Part shown: positions 8,831 through 17,643 of the stretch, one piece after another | How the letters are laid out: each line of letters starts with the position of its first letter | How positions within the stretch are numbered: position 1 is the stretch's first letter | NCBI GenBank assembly: GCA_018056545.1 | Contig: JAGPFL010000007.1 | Location: 1-40,481 of the forward strand | Direction: 5' to 3' | Length of the DNA stretch: 40,481 nt | DNA from: Syntrophobacterales bacterium | GTDB lineage: Bacteria; Desulfobacterota; Syntrophia; Syntrophales; UBA8958 | Program-made: the position numbers and the translations under genes | Notes under the pieces: model-generated | What the model saw: only the letters and a program-made list of their open reading frames with translations | Database searches by the model: none | What the model was told of the DNA's origin: nothing

Positions 8831-8864
8831 AAGAAAAAGGGCACGGCGATGGACAGCCGTGCCC
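8831..8864 (-). terminator. Rho-independent terminator after the OmpA-domain lipoprotein gene
   Basis: On the minus strand a perfect 9-bp stem, GGGCACGGC with GCCGTGCCC (8864-8839), encloses an 8-nt loop and is followed directly by TTTTTCTT. It lies 28 nt after the stop codon of the lipoprotein gene and 32 nt before the aconitase start. Confidence 0.93.
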
Positions 8865-8892
8865 GCATTATAGATTGCTCGGTGATTTGTCG

Positions 8893-9624
8893 TTAATCTT
8901 TGGCGGTGAGGACGATGGCGATCCTCCGGTTCTTCTGCCTGCCCTCGGCGGTGCCGTTGTCCGCCACCGGCTTGTATTCTCCGCAGGCGACCGCCTTGAG
9001 CAGCTCGGGATTTATCCCCTGGTCCTGGAGGTAACGCGCCACGTTGATGGCCCGGGCGGCGGAAAGCTCCCAGTTGGTGGGATAGACCTTGGCGAGCTGG
9101 CCCTTGATCTTGACGTTATCCGTGTGGCCCTCCACAACGATCGCCTTATCCTTGAGATTCTTGAGGATTTCCACTACCCGCTTCAATACTTCGAGGCCTT
9201 CTTTCTTTACCGCCGCCTCGCCGGAGGCAAAGAGGATCTTGTCGACCACGTCCAGGGTCAATTTACCCTTCAGCTCCGTGATGGTCACCTGGCCCTTGGC
9301 GATTTCCCCCTTCATCTCCTTTACAAGGTCCTTGTAGGTATCGCTTTCCTTCTGGATGACCTCCTCCTTTTTCTGCAGAAAGGCTACGGCATCCTTGAGT
9401 TTGGAGTTTTCTATCTGCAAGTCCGCTACCTTCTGCCGGGCGGCGTTCTCCTCGGTCTTGAGCACCTTCTCCAATTCCGCCCGCTGGGCGTTGCATGCCT
9501 GTAGCTCCTTGGATGTAGCATCGGCCTCGGCGACCTTTTTCATATATTCACCCTTGGTGACGCAACCGACGATAGTCGCGCATAGAAAGCAAACCGCCAG
9601 GATCATTCCCCATCCAAATCTCAT
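8893..9624 (-). CDS. OmpA/MotB-domain outer-membrane lipoprotein with coiled coil
   Basis: About 243 residues. It has a lipoprotein signal ending in ATIVGC (lipid-carrying Cys21), then a Lys/Glu-rich coiled coil (about residues 25-115), then an OmpA-like peptidoglycan-binding domain with VVEGHTDNV, NWELSAARAINVARYL and the terminal NRRIAIVL. It should tie the outer membrane to the cell wall. I prefer the ATG at 9624 because the GAGG ribosome binding site is 8 nt from it; the ATG at 9630 is only 2 nt away. It is a single-gene unit ended by a strong terminator. It could be called a Pal-like or DUF-type tethering protein; no TolB gene is nearby. Confidence 0.88.
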   Translation of the reverse strand: MRFGWGMILAVCFLCATIVGCVTKGEYMKKVAEADATSKELQACNAQRAELEKVLKTEENAARQKVADLQIENSKLKDAVAFLQKKEEVIQKESDTYKDLVKEMKGEIAKGQVTITELKGKLTLDVVDKILFASGEAAVKKEGLEVLKRVVEILKNLKDKAIVVEGHTDNVKIKGQLAKVYPTNWELSAARAINVARYLQDQGINPELLKAVACGEYKPVADNGTAEGRQKNRRIAIVLTAKD

Positions 9625-9758
9625 TTTCATTACCTCATACCAGTCAGGATATTTTAACCGTTCATGGAAACTATACGAAAAATCACGGAAAACGGTTTAA
9701 AGCGACAAGGTTCAGGAAAATACTACTTCCGGTGGAACCTTAGATCACTAACCCGCCG

Positions 9759-10748
9759 TCAAATATCGCTGTCTTCCTCCAACGATTTCAAACGCACCGC
9801 CTTGACGAAGCGTTTATTGTAATAGGGTTTGTCCAGACTGTCGATCCGGACATGGCGGTCCTTTTTCCCCGAGGAGGCATGCACGAACTGGTTGTTGCCG
9901 ATGTAGATGCCCACATGCCCGAAGGCCCTGCGGGTGTTGAAAAAAACCAGATCCCCTTCGGCCAACTCGCCCTTGGCCACCTTCATCCCTACGCGGGCCT
10001 GCTCCCGGGCGGTGCGGGGGAGGTCGATGTCGAAGAATTCATACATCTTTTTTACGAAAGCGGAGCAATCAAGGCCTTTTACGGAGGAACCGCCCAACCG
10101 GTACGGGGCTCCCAGGAATCCTTTGGCCACCTTCACCAGGAGGCTGCGTTCCGTAGGATCCTTCCATTTGCCCAGGGTGCTTTCCGAATAGGCGATGTCA
10201 TTTTCCAGTTCCGGCGTCTTTTCCGCCACCGGGGCGTTGTCGTTGGCGAGATCTTCCTCGCCGTCCTCCTCTGTCAGGTCAGTCTCCCCTTGGTCTTTCG
10301 ACCGGGCTTTCCGTCCGTCGCCTTCCCTGGCGGGAACGGCCAAGGCCAGTCTCTGACCCTTCCGCAATTTGTTTCCTTTGAGTTGGTTGAGATCCCTGAG
10401 TTCCGCGACGGTAAGGCCGGTCTTTTTTGCTATGCCCCGGAGGGTGTCACCCTTCCTGACAACATAAAAATGACCTTTTTTCAGTGTTTTAGAGTTGGAG
10501 CTTTTGGCGAGCTTGCGAGAGCCGGTGGTGGGAATGATCAGTTTCTTCCCTGCGGTGATGTTGATTCCCTGAAGACCGTTGGCGGCTTTGATGCTCTGGG
10601 TTGTAACTCCGTACTTCTTGGCGATCCGGTCGAGGCTGTCGCCCCTTTTCACCCGGTATTGCTCATCTGCAAAGGCTGCCGTGCCGATCAGCAATATAAA
10701 GAACAGGACACTCAGTCCCATCCATGGGAAAATCCGCCGTTCCATCAT
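9759..10748 (-). CDS. Secreted LysM-NlpC/P60 cell-wall peptidase
   Basis: About 329 residues. A signal peptide (hydrophobic core WMGLSVLFFILLIG, predicted cut after AAFA) is followed by two LysM repeats (YRVKRGDSLDRIAKKYG and YVVRKGDTLRGIAKKTG), a charged linker, and an NlpC/P60 domain. The catalytic triad is visible: Cys228 in LDCSAF, His278 in FGHVGIY and His290 in FVHASS. The family cleaves D-glutamyl-diaminopimelate bonds in peptidoglycan peptides. The start at 10748 has GAGGAGGT 5 nt upstream; the next codon (10745) is also ATG and equally possible. It lies divergent from mtgA, another cell-wall enzyme. Confidence 0.9.
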   Translation of the reverse strand: MMERRIFPWMGLSVLFFILLIGTAAFADEQYRVKRGDSLDRIAKKYGVTTQSIKAANGLQGINITAGKKLIIPTTGSRKLAKSSNSKTLKKGHFYVVRKGDTLRGIAKKTGLTVAELRDLNQLKGNKLRKGQRLALAVPAREGDGRKARSKDQGETDLTEEDGEEDLANDNAPVAEKTPELENDIAYSESTLGKWKDPTERSLLVKVAKGFLGAPYRLGGSSVKGLDCSAFVKKMYEFFDIDLPRTAREQARVGMKVAKGELAEGDLVFFNTRRAFGHVGIYIGNNQFVHASSGKKDRHVRIDSLDKPYYNKRFVKAVRLKSLEEDSDI

Positions 10749-10852
10749 GAGTACCTCCTCATTGTTATTAGGGGGTCGCCCCACTTATTAACGGTGCACA
10801 GATTTTGACGATGGATGACAAACTGTACACAAAAAGCGATTTGCCCTCTTAC

Positions 10853-10891
10853 AAAAAAAAAACCCGTAAGTCAAATTTTTTCTCGACGGGT
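10853..10891 (-). terminator. Hairpin plus ten-T run in the leader of the LysM-NlpC/P60 gene
   Basis: On the minus strand ACCCGT (10891-10886) and ACGGGT (10867-10862) form a 6-bp stem with an 18-nt loop, followed by a run of ten T. There is no minus-strand gene upstream, so it would act on a leader transcript of the peptidase gene or on antisense transcription from the mtgA side. The long loop weakens the case. Confidence 0.4.
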
Positions 10892-10946
10892 CACAATTTC
10901 GCCGACGCCGTCAAGATACATCCAATGTCTTGAAAAATAAAACATT

Positions 10947-11846
10947 ATGATTTATGAAAGTCCCATGTGGAAAAAAATTCTTTTGGCATGCGCTGTTATC
11001 ATGGTTGTGGCCCTGGTTCTTAATATCGGTTACTATGTCCTTTTCCCCGATATTGCCGCCCTGGCCAAGACGAACCCCCCAAAGACGGCTTTCATGGAAT
11101 ATCGGGAAAAAGAGTGGCAGCGGGAGGGAAAAAAGACCAAATTGCGTCAGCGCTGGGTTCCTCTGACGCGCATCTCCCCTTATGTGGTGAAAGCGGTCAT
11201 TATCGCCGAGGACGACAAATTCTGGCGTCATGAGGGGTTTGATTTCGAAGCCATGCAGAAGGCCCTGGAAAAGGACATCCAGAAGGGAAAATTCAAGGCC
11301 GGCGGCAGCACCATCAGCCAGCAACTGGCCAAAAACCTCTATCTCTCCCCTTCCAAAAACCCGGTCCGCAAGCTCAAGGAAGCCATTCTCACCTGGCGGA
11401 TCGAGAACAAACTTTCTAAAAAGCGCATCATTGAACTTTATCTGAATGTCGCCGAATGGGGAGAGGGGGTGTTCGGCATCGAGATGGCCGCCCGAACCCA
11501 TTTCGGGAAATCCGCCGCCGATCTCACGGCCCAGGAAGCGGCCCGTCTGGCCGCCGTCCTGCCCAACCCCAGGAAATACAACCCCGCCGGTGCCTCCCGC
11601 TATGTTGTGGCCCGGGCCGAACGGATCTACCAGATCATGGTCCGCAGGGGGATAGTCATCCCTGAGTACGAGGATGTCATGAAGGACCGGGGCGATCTGG
11701 GAGCGCTGTTGGAAAGTCAAGATCCGGAGGCGATGAAGAAGTTGGAACAACAGGTAGGGGAGTGGAAAAAAGAGAAGGAAGCCGCCGCCCGTCAGGTGGA
11801 GGCCCCTCCCCCCCGAGATGCCGCCGGCGAAGCTGATAGGGATTGA
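10947..11846 (+). CDS. mtgA: Monofunctional peptidoglycan glycosyltransferase MtgA
   Basis: A 299-residue membrane-anchored enzyme that polymerises lipid II into glycan strands. One transmembrane helix (about 10-32) is followed by the GT51 domain: IIAEDDKFWRHEGFD with catalytic Glu88, KGGSTISQQLAKNLYLSP-type GGSTISQQLAKN, KKRIIELYLNVAEWGEGVFG and AARLAAVLPNPRKYNP. There is no transpeptidase domain. The C-terminal 60 residues form a charged, probably coiled-coil extension. The ATG at 10947 has a poor ribosome binding site; Met7 at 10965 is an alternative start. It is divergent from the LysM-NlpC/P60 gene. Confidence 0.92.
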   Translation: MIYESPMWKKILLACAVIMVVALVLNIGYYVLFPDIAALAKTNPPKTAFMEYREKEWQREGKKTKLRQRWVPLTRISPYVVKAVIIAEDDKFWRHEGFDFEAMQKALEKDIQKGKFKAGGSTISQQLAKNLYLSPSKNPVRKLKEAILTWRIENKLSKKRIIELYLNVAEWGEGVFGIEMAARTHFGKSAADLTAQEAARLAAVLPNPRKYNPAGASRYVVARAERIYQIMVRRGIVIPEYEDVMKDRGDLGALLESQDPEAMKKLEQQVGEWKKEKEAAARQVEAPPPRDAAGEADRD

Positions 11847-11871
11847 CACGTGATGCGACTGATGTTACAGG
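11843..11871 (+). promoter_or_regulatory. Possible promoter of the oxygen-defence cluster
   Basis: TTGACA (11843-11848) overlaps the mtgA stop codon; a 17-nt spacer leads to TACAGG (11866-11871), a weak -10. The GTG start of the flavodiiron gene is about 42 nt downstream. Confidence 0.35.
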
Positions 11872-11912
11872 TATTTGGAAAATAATTAACCCCCCGATGA
11901 GGAGAGAAGGCC

Positions 11913-13124
11913 GTGACAGACATCTACAGAGCGGTTAAACTAACGGACAAGGTGTTCTGGGTGGGGGCTATCGATTGGACCATCCGCGATTTTCACGGTT
12001 ATAAGACCCCCCGGGGCAGCACCTACAACGCCTACCTGATCATGGCGGATAAGATCACCCTGGTGGACACCGTCAAGGCGCCCTTCCGGGACGAACTGGT
12101 GGGTCGTATCTCCTCGGTGGTGAATCCCCGGGATATTCAATTGATCGTTTCCAACCATTCCGAAATGGACCATAGCGGCTGCCTTCCGGAGATGATTCGG
12201 ATGATTGCGCCGGAGCAGGTCGTCGCCTCCCCCATGGGCGCCAAGACGCTGGGGAAGATCTTTCCCACAGGCCTAAATATCAAGGCGGTCAAGGACGGGG
12301 AGAAGCTCAGTCTGGGAAACATGAACCTGCAATTTATGGAGACGAGGATGCTCCATTGGCCGGACAGCATGTTTTCCTACCTTCCCGAAGAGGAAATCCT
12401 CTTCTCCCAGGATGCCTTCGGCATGCATCTGGCCACGGCGGAGAGGTTCGACGACGAAATCGACCCGGCCGTGCTTGCCTATGAAGGGGCCACCTATTTT
12501 GCCAACATCATCCTTCCTTATGCCCCGCTGGTCACCAAGCTGCTGGCCCGTGTGGCGGCGACGGGGATAAACTGTAAATACATCGCCCCGGACCATGGGC
12601 CGATCTGGCGCCGGGATATTCCGGGGGTGATCTCCCGTTATGACCGCTGGGCGGCCCAGCGGCCCACCAGGAAGGCCGTGGTGGTTTACGGCACCATGTG
12701 GCACAGCACAGAACTCATGGCGAGGGCCCTAAGCGAAGGCCTCGCCGCCGCCGGCGCTGCGGTTAAATGTATGTCTATGGATGTTTTCCACCGCAGCGAT
12801 GTGGCCTACGAGATCCTGGACGCAGGTGCCCTCGTGGTCGGTTCTTCCACCCTGAACAACAATATGTTGCCCCAGATGGCCGATGTGACCACCTACCTCA
12901 AGGGCCTGCGACCCGCGAATCTGATCGGCGCCGCATTCGGCTCCTACGGATGGAGCGGGGAGGCGCCTGCTCACCTGGCGGACATCCTGAAGGAGATGAA
13001 GATAGATAACGTAGCGGCTCCCCTCAAGGTGCAGCATGTCCCCGGGGAGGAAGAGCTGCGCCGCTGTTATGCCCTGGGAGAGGAAATAGCCCGGCAATTG
13101 AAGAATTACAAGGAGGTTGCATGA
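11913..13124 (+). CDS. A-type flavoprotein (flavodiiron protein, FprA family)
   Basis: A 403-residue oxygen or nitric oxide reductase of anaerobes. The N-terminal metallo-beta-lactamase-like domain has the full diiron set: His82, Glu84, Asp86, His87, His148, Asp167 and His228. The C-terminal flavodoxin domain (about 255-400) has VVVYGTMWHSTELMA for FMN binding and GSSTLNNNMLP. Rubredoxin, its usual electron donor, is encoded two genes downstream. The start is GTG with GGAGAGAAGG upstream. Its stop overlaps the start of the hemopexin-repeat gene (ATGA), so translation is probably coupled. Confidence 0.95.
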   Translation: MTDIYRAVKLTDKVFWVGAIDWTIRDFHGYKTPRGSTYNAYLIMADKITLVDTVKAPFRDELVGRISSVVNPRDIQLIVSNHSEMDHSGCLPEMIRMIAPEQVVASPMGAKTLGKIFPTGLNIKAVKDGEKLSLGNMNLQFMETRMLHWPDSMFSYLPEEEILFSQDAFGMHLATAERFDDEIDPAVLAYEGATYFANIILPYAPLVTKLLARVAATGINCKYIAPDHGPIWRRDIPGVISRYDRWAAQRPTRKAVVVYGTMWHSTELMARALSEGLAAAGAAVKCMSMDVFHRSDVAYEILDAGALVVGSSTLNNNMLPQMADVTTYLKGLRPANLIGAAFGSYGWSGEAPAHLADILKEMKIDNVAAPLKVQHVPGEEELRRCYALGEEIARQLKNYKEVA

Positions 13125-13849
13125 AAAAGACCGGAATTGCAATCATGGTGACATCGGCGTTTCTCTTCCTTTTGACCGGAAATTTTACCGCCTACGGAGA
13201 GAAATTCTATTCCGAGAAGGCGATAGGCGCCGGCACCAACTGGGGAAACGGCAAGGTCTACTTCTTCAAAGACGATCGTTACATCCGCTATTCCGCCAAG
13301 CCGGACATGGAGGAGGATCTCATGGGGTACCGTGCCGATCCGGGTTACCCCAAACCCATCAATGAGGAAACCTGGCCGGGGATCCCCTGGCGGAACATCG
13401 ATGCCGTGGTCACAGTGGACAACGGAAAGGCCTGCTTCTTCAAGGGAGGCGAGTTCATCCGGTACGATATCGCCGCCGACCGTGCCGATCCGGGATATCC
13501 CCAACCCATCAATGAGGAGACCTGGCCCGGGCTCATCTGGACCGACGGCATTGACGCGGCGGTGAATTGGGGCAACGGCAAGATCTTTTTCTTCAAGGGC
13601 GGACAGTATCTGCGTTATGACATCAACAAGCGGAGGGTCGATTCCGGTTATCCCAAACCGATCGATGACAGGAGCTGGCCCGGGATGATCTGGACCAGCG
13701 GTATCGACGACGTGATCAACTGGGGCAACGGCAAGGCATATTTCTTCAAAGATTATGAATATATCCGTTATGACATACGGGAGGATAGGGCAGATCCCGG
13801 CTATCCGAAACCGGTCAATCGGCAGACCTGGCCGGGACTCAACTGGTAA
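13121..13849 (+). CDS. Secreted hemopexin-repeat protein (four blades)
   Basis: A 242-residue protein: signal peptide (about 1-26, cut near TAYG) followed by four repeats of about 50 residues that fill the rest of the protein. Each repeat has NGK..FFK....RY and ends with GYP.PI....WPG..W, the hemopexin/matrixin pattern; four such units make a four-bladed propeller in known structures. Hemopexin propellers bind ligands, proteins, metals or haem in other systems; which applies here is unknown. The start overlaps the stop of the flavodiiron gene (ATGA), and rubredoxin follows after 29 nt, so it sits inside an oxygen-defence cluster although it is predicted to be exported. The repeats are highly alike in DNA and protein, suggesting internal duplication. 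Confidence 0.85.
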   Translation: MKKTGIAIMVTSAFLFLLTGNFTAYGEKFYSEKAIGAGTNWGNGKVYFFKDDRYIRYSAKPDMEEDLMGYRADPGYPKPINEETWPGIPWRNIDAVVTVDNGKACFFKGGEFIRYDIAADRADPGYPQPINEETWPGLIWTDGIDAAVNWGNGKIFFFKGGQYLRYDINKRRVDSGYPKPIDDRSWPGMIWTSGIDDVINWGNGKAYFFKDYEYIRYDIREDRADPGYPKPVNRQTWPGLNW

Positions 13850-13878
13850 GTGTGGGAGTTCGATCAAGGAGACTGATA

Positions 13879-14037
13879 ATGAAAAAATATGTATGCAATA
13901 TCTGTGGTTACGTCTATGACCCCACGGTGGGGGATGAGGAGGGTGGTATCGCTCCGGGAACGGCTTTCGAAGACCTTCCCGAAGACTGGACCTGTCCGAT
14001 CTGCGGATCCGGCAAGGACGAATTTGTCCCGGAATAG
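13879..14037 (+). CDS. Rubredoxin
   Basis: A 52-residue one-iron electron carrier with ligands Cys6, Cys9, Cys39 and Cys42 in the standard CNICGY and [11 protein letters not shown] motifs. AAGGAG precedes the ATG. It probably donates electrons to the flavodiiron protein and to rubrerythrin encoded on either side. Confidence 0.97.
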   Translation: MKKYVCNICGYVYDPTVGDEEGGIAPGTAFEDLPEDWTCPICGSGKDEFVPE

Positions 14038-14108
14038 CTAAAGGTTAGGTGCGACGGGGGATTGACGGACATCCGTCCGTCGGGTCCGCCGCGGGGAGGG
14101 AGCGGAGC

Positions 14109-14603
14109 ATGACGGAATTGAACAGGGCGCTGTACGAGGCCTATGTCGGGGAAGCGAAAGCGGCCTTGCGCCTGAAGGTGTTTGCGGACAAAGCGGAGAA
14201 GGAAGGATATGCGCAGATTGCCAAATTGTTCCGGGTGATTGCCTTTTCCGAAGAGATACACGGAACCCGGGCCCTCAAGCTTCTGAAGGAAGTGAAGTCC
14301 ACGGAGGAAAATCTGGCGGCCAGCTTCGAATCGGAACAGAAGGTCGCCGGCGTCGCCTACGACAATTTCATAAAGCTGGCGGAAAAAGAGGGCAACAAGG
14401 CCGCCGTGCTCCACTTCAGTCAGAGCCGCGATGTGGAGGAGGTCCATGCCAAACTTTACAAAGAGGCAATGAACCATCTTCTGGAGGCCCGGGAGACCAC
14501 CTACTTTGTCTGTAAGGTGTGCGGTTACGTCTCCGACGGCGTCCTTCCCGACGAATGCCCGTTCTGCGGGGCGAAAAAAGAGCAGTTCGTCCATTTCGTT
14601 TAG
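14109..14603 (+). CDS. Rubrerythrin-family peroxidase
   Basis: A 164-residue protein with a ferritin-like diiron domain (about 1-125) and a C-terminal rubredoxin-like domain (CKVCGY and CPFCGA). Rubrerythrins reduce hydrogen peroxide in anaerobes. The first helix pair has Glu15 and Glu48-x-x-His51; the second has Glu76 and Glu110-x-x-His113. The position equivalent to Glu97 of the Desulfovibrio vulgaris enzyme reads Val79 in my hand alignment, so one ligand may be absent or shifted. The start at 14109 follows GGGAGCGGAG. It is the last redox gene in the flavodiiron cluster. Confidence 0.9.
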   Translation: MTELNRALYEAYVGEAKAALRLKVFADKAEKEGYAQIAKLFRVIAFSEEIHGTRALKLLKEVKSTEENLAASFESEQKVAGVAYDNFIKLAEKEGNKAAVLHFSQSRDVEEVHAKLYKEAMNHLLEARETTYFVCKVCGYVSDGVLPDECPFCGAKKEQFVHFV

Positions 14604-14626
14604 GAAAGACAAGGAAAAACAAACCG

Positions 14627-14977
14627 GTGAAAGGACTCGCCGTCCGCTGGCTCACGCTGACCATTGCCGTTTTGGCCGCCGCCTATGTCATCGACGGCAT
14701 CCAGGTGAGCAGCTTCGTCAGCGCCATTCTGGCCGCAGCGGTGCTGGGGATGCTGAACACGCTCCTCCGGCCGGTGCTCATCATTCTTACCCTTCCCATC
14801 AACATCCTGACCCTGGGGCTATTCACCTTCGTCATCAACGCCTTCCTGCTGAAGATGACCGCCTTGGTCATCCCCGGTTTCGACCTGCGGGGATTCTTGC
14901 CGGCCATCCTCGGGGCCCTGGTCATCAGCATCGTCAACGGGCTTCTCCATCTGCTCATATCCGAACCTGAAAAATGA
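14627..14977 (+). CDS. Small membrane protein of the phage holin 4 / YvlD family
   Basis: A 116-residue protein of four hydrophobic helices with the family signature [31 protein letters not shown]. Despite the family name it is a common chromosomal membrane protein of unknown function and not a sign of a prophage. The GTG at 14627 begins just before the first helix; no ATG is available without a long charged extension into the rubrerythrin gene. Its TGA overlaps the mutS ATG (ATGA), so the two are translationally linked. Confidence 0.85.
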   Translation: MKGLAVRWLTLTIAVLAAAYVIDGIQVSSFVSAILAAAVLGMLNTLLRPVLIILTLPINILTLGLFTFVINAFLLKMTALVIPGFDLRGFLPAILGALVISIVNGLLHLLISEPEK

Positions 14978-17643
14978 AGGACACGCAGGCGGATACGGGC
15001 GGAACGGCAGCGCCGGTGTCGGAACTGACGCCGGCGATGAAGCAGTATCTGGAGATGAAAGCCCGCTATCCGGACTGCATCCTGTTTTTCCGCATGGGCG
15101 ACTTCTACGAGATGTTCTTCGAAGACGCCGTTTTTGCCTCCCGTCTCCTGGAAATAACCCTCACCACCCGGAACAAGACCAAGGAGGGGAGCATCCCCCT
15201 TTGCGGGGTTCCCCACCACGCCGCGTCGTCCTATATCTCCCGCCTCATTGAAAAGGGATGCAAGGTGGCCATCTGCGAGCAGCTTGAGGACCCGAAGCAG
15301 GCGAAGGGGATCGTCAAAAGGGATGTCGTCCGGGTGGTGACGCCGGGGCTGGTGATCGATCCCGCCCAGTTGGAGGCCGGAGAGAACAATTTTCTCGCGG
15401 CCCTTTCCTTCGCCGACGAGACCTTTGGTTTGGCCTTTACGGATATCTCCACCGGGGAGTTCCGGGTTCTGGAGATAAAAGATCGCGACCTTCTTCAAGG
15501 GGAAATCGCCGGCCTACCCCTGCGGGAAATTCTCCTGCCCGAGGACTTCCCGGATAGGGCGCTGATCAAGGCGTTGTCCAAGAACGAGGGTGCCCTGACG
15601 GTCGGCTATTTGCCCCGGGATTATTTCGCTCCCGAGGCGGCCGGAGAACTTCTACGCACCTATTTCCCCCCGGAGAACATCGCCGCCCTGAGGATGGAAA
15701 GCCGTTCGGCGGTAAGCGGCGCCGCCGGGGCCGTCCTGCGCTACGGCGAGGAAACCCAGAAGGAACGCCTGACCCATGTGAACCGCCTGCAGGAAATGTC
15801 CTGGTCCCAGATCCTCTTTCTCGACGAAACGGCCAAGGGAACCTTGGAACTCTTCCAAACCATCCAGGAACGCAAAAAAAGGGGTTCCCTCTTCTCCGTT
15901 CTCGATGCCACCGTTACGCCCATGGGCGCCAGGAGACTGCGCTGGTGGCTCAACTACCCCCTGCGGGAGACGAGCAGGATCAGAAGTCGTCTCGCGGCGG
16001 TAGCGGAAATAAAGGACAATCACCTCCTCCGGGAGGAGCTGCGCAAGCTCCTCACGGAGGTTTATGACCTCGAACGACTGGGGGGGCGCATCGCCATGGA
16101 AGCGGCCCATGCCCGCGATCTCGTGGCCCTGAAGGCCTCCCTGCTGGTCCTTCCTCGCCTCCGGGAGCTGCTGTCGTCCCTGACAGCGCCCCTCCTGAAG
16201 GAACTGCAGGAGAAAATCGATCCCTTGCCCGAAGTCGCGGCCCTCATCTCCCGGGCCCTGGTGGACGACCCCCCCCTGGCGGTCCGCGAGGGAGGGATGA
16301 TCAGGGACGGCTTCGATGCCGAGCTGGACGAACTGCTTTCCCTTTCCCGCCACGGCAAAAGGGACATCGCCGCCCTCGAGGACCGGGAGCGCCGGAAGAC
16401 AGGGATAAATTCTCTGAAGGTGGGCTTCAACAACGTTTTCGGCTATTATCTCGAGGTGACCAAAGCCAACTCCCATCTGGTCCCTCAGGACTACGTGCGC
16501 AAGCAGACCCTGGTGAACGCGGAACGTTACATCAACGCCGAATTGAAGAATTACGAGCAGGCGGTTCTCCATGCGGAGGAGAACAGCCGCCGACGGGAAT
16601 ACGAGCTGTTTGTCCGGGTTCGGGGGGAAGCCGCCCGACATATTCGGCAGCTCCAGGTGACGGCTTCGGCCCTGGCCGATCTGGACGTCTTGATCTCCCT
16701 GGCGACGGTGGCGGAGAATTACGGTTATTGCTGTCCGGTAGTGGATGACGACGAGGTGATCGAGATCGCTGACGGCCGCCATCCGGTGGTGGAGCGGACG
16801 GCCCAATCCGAAGGATTCGTGCCCAACGACACCTTCCTGGATCTGCAGCAGAATCGTCTCCTCATCATCACGGGCCCGAACATGGCCGGCAAATCGACCT
16901 ATATCCGCCAGGTTGCCCTGATCGTCATCATGGCCCAGATGGGGAGCTTCGTGCCGGCGAAATCGGCCCGGATCGGCGTGGCGGATCGGATCTTCACCCG
17001 CATCGGCGCCGCCGACAGCCTGACCAGGGGACAGAGCACGTTCATGGTGGAGATGCAGGAGATGGCCAATATTCTGAATCACGGCACCCGACGGAGCCTT
17101 ATCGTCCTGGACGAGGTGGGGCGGGGAACGAGCACCTTCGACGGCCTGAGCATTGCCTGGGCCATGGCCGAGTATCTCCACGACAGCCGCCGCCTGGGTG
17201 CCCGCACCCTTTTTGCCACCCATTATCATCAGTTGACGGAGCTGGCGTTGACCCATGAGGGGGTAAAGAATTATAATGTCGCCGTTCGGGAGTGGGGGGA
17301 CCGGATAATTTTCCTCCGCAAGATCCTGGCCGGGGGTACCAGCCGCAGCTACGGCATTCAGGTGGCCCGGCTGGCCGGTGTGCCCGGGGAGGTCATCCAG
17401 CGGGCCGGGGAAATCCTCAAGAATCTGGAAAAGGGGGAGTTGGACGCCGGGGGGATTCCCCGGATAGCCCAGGGAAAGAAGACGCCCCCCAAGGGCAGGA
17501 CTACCAACCAGTTGAGCCTATTCCCCGACGAACGGGAACTGGTGATCCAAGCCCTGACGGATCTGGATACAATGCGGGTTTCCCCGCTGGAGGCCCTGAA
17601 TCTTCTCCACGAGTGGCAACGCCTGTTGGGGGTGAAGAATTAG
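14974..17643 (+). CDS. mutS: DNA mismatch repair protein MutS
   Basis: A full-length 889-residue mismatch-recognition ATPase. The mismatch-wedging motif is F44-Y45-E46 in [10 protein letters not shown], the Walker A motif is GPNMAGKS (634-641), and the Walker B motif is [14 protein letters not shown] (Asp713, Glu714). [13 protein letters not shown] is the conserved switch segment, and a beta-clamp/dimer-type tail QLSLFP lies near the C-terminus. No mutL is in the window. The lytic transglycosylase ATG follows the mutS stop immediately. Confidence 0.97.
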   Translation: MKDTQADTGGTAAPVSELTPAMKQYLEMKARYPDCILFFRMGDFYEMFFEDAVFASRLLEITLTTRNKTKEGSIPLCGVPHHAASSYISRLIEKGCKVAICEQLEDPKQAKGIVKRDVVRVVTPGLVIDPAQLEAGENNFLAALSFADETFGLAFTDISTGEFRVLEIKDRDLLQGEIAGLPLREILLPEDFPDRALIKALSKNEGALTVGYLPRDYFAPEAAGELLRTYFPPENIAALRMESRSAVSGAAGAVLRYGEETQKERLTHVNRLQEMSWSQILFLDETAKGTLELFQTIQERKKRGSLFSVLDATVTPMGARRLRWWLNYPLRETSRIRSRLAAVAEIKDNHLLREELRKLLTEVYDLERLGGRIAMEAAHARDLVALKASLLVLPRLRELLSSLTAPLLKELQEKIDPLPEVAALISRALVDDPPLAVREGGMIRDGFDAELDELLSLSRHGKRDIAALEDRERRKTGINSLKVGFNNVFGYYLEVTKANSHLVPQDYVRKQTLVNAERYINAELKNYEQAVLHAEENSRRREYELFVRVRGEAARHIRQLQVTASALADLDVLISLATVAENYGYCCPVVDDDEVIEIADGRHPVVERTAQSEGFVPNDTFLDLQQNRLLIITGPNMAGKSTYIRQVALIVIMAQMGSFVPAKSARIGVADRIFTRIGAADSLTRGQSTFMVEMQEMANILNHGTRRSLIVLDEVGRGTSTFDGLSIAWAMAEYLHDSRRLGARTLFATHYHQLTELALTHEGVKNYNVAVREWGDRIIFLRKILAGGTSRSYGIQVARLAGVPGEVIQRAGEILKNLEKGELDAGGIPRIAQGKKTPPKGRTTNQLSLFPDERELVIQALTDLDTMRVSPLEALNLLHEWQRLLGVKN

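Noticed and set aside
14627..14977. Holin family name suggesting a prophage
   Set aside because: This family is a common chromosomal membrane protein, and no phage genes, integrase or attachment site lie nearby.
15652..17256. A 534-codon minus-strand open frame inside mutS
   Set aside because: Antisense shadow caused by high GC content at third positions; mutS itself is intact.
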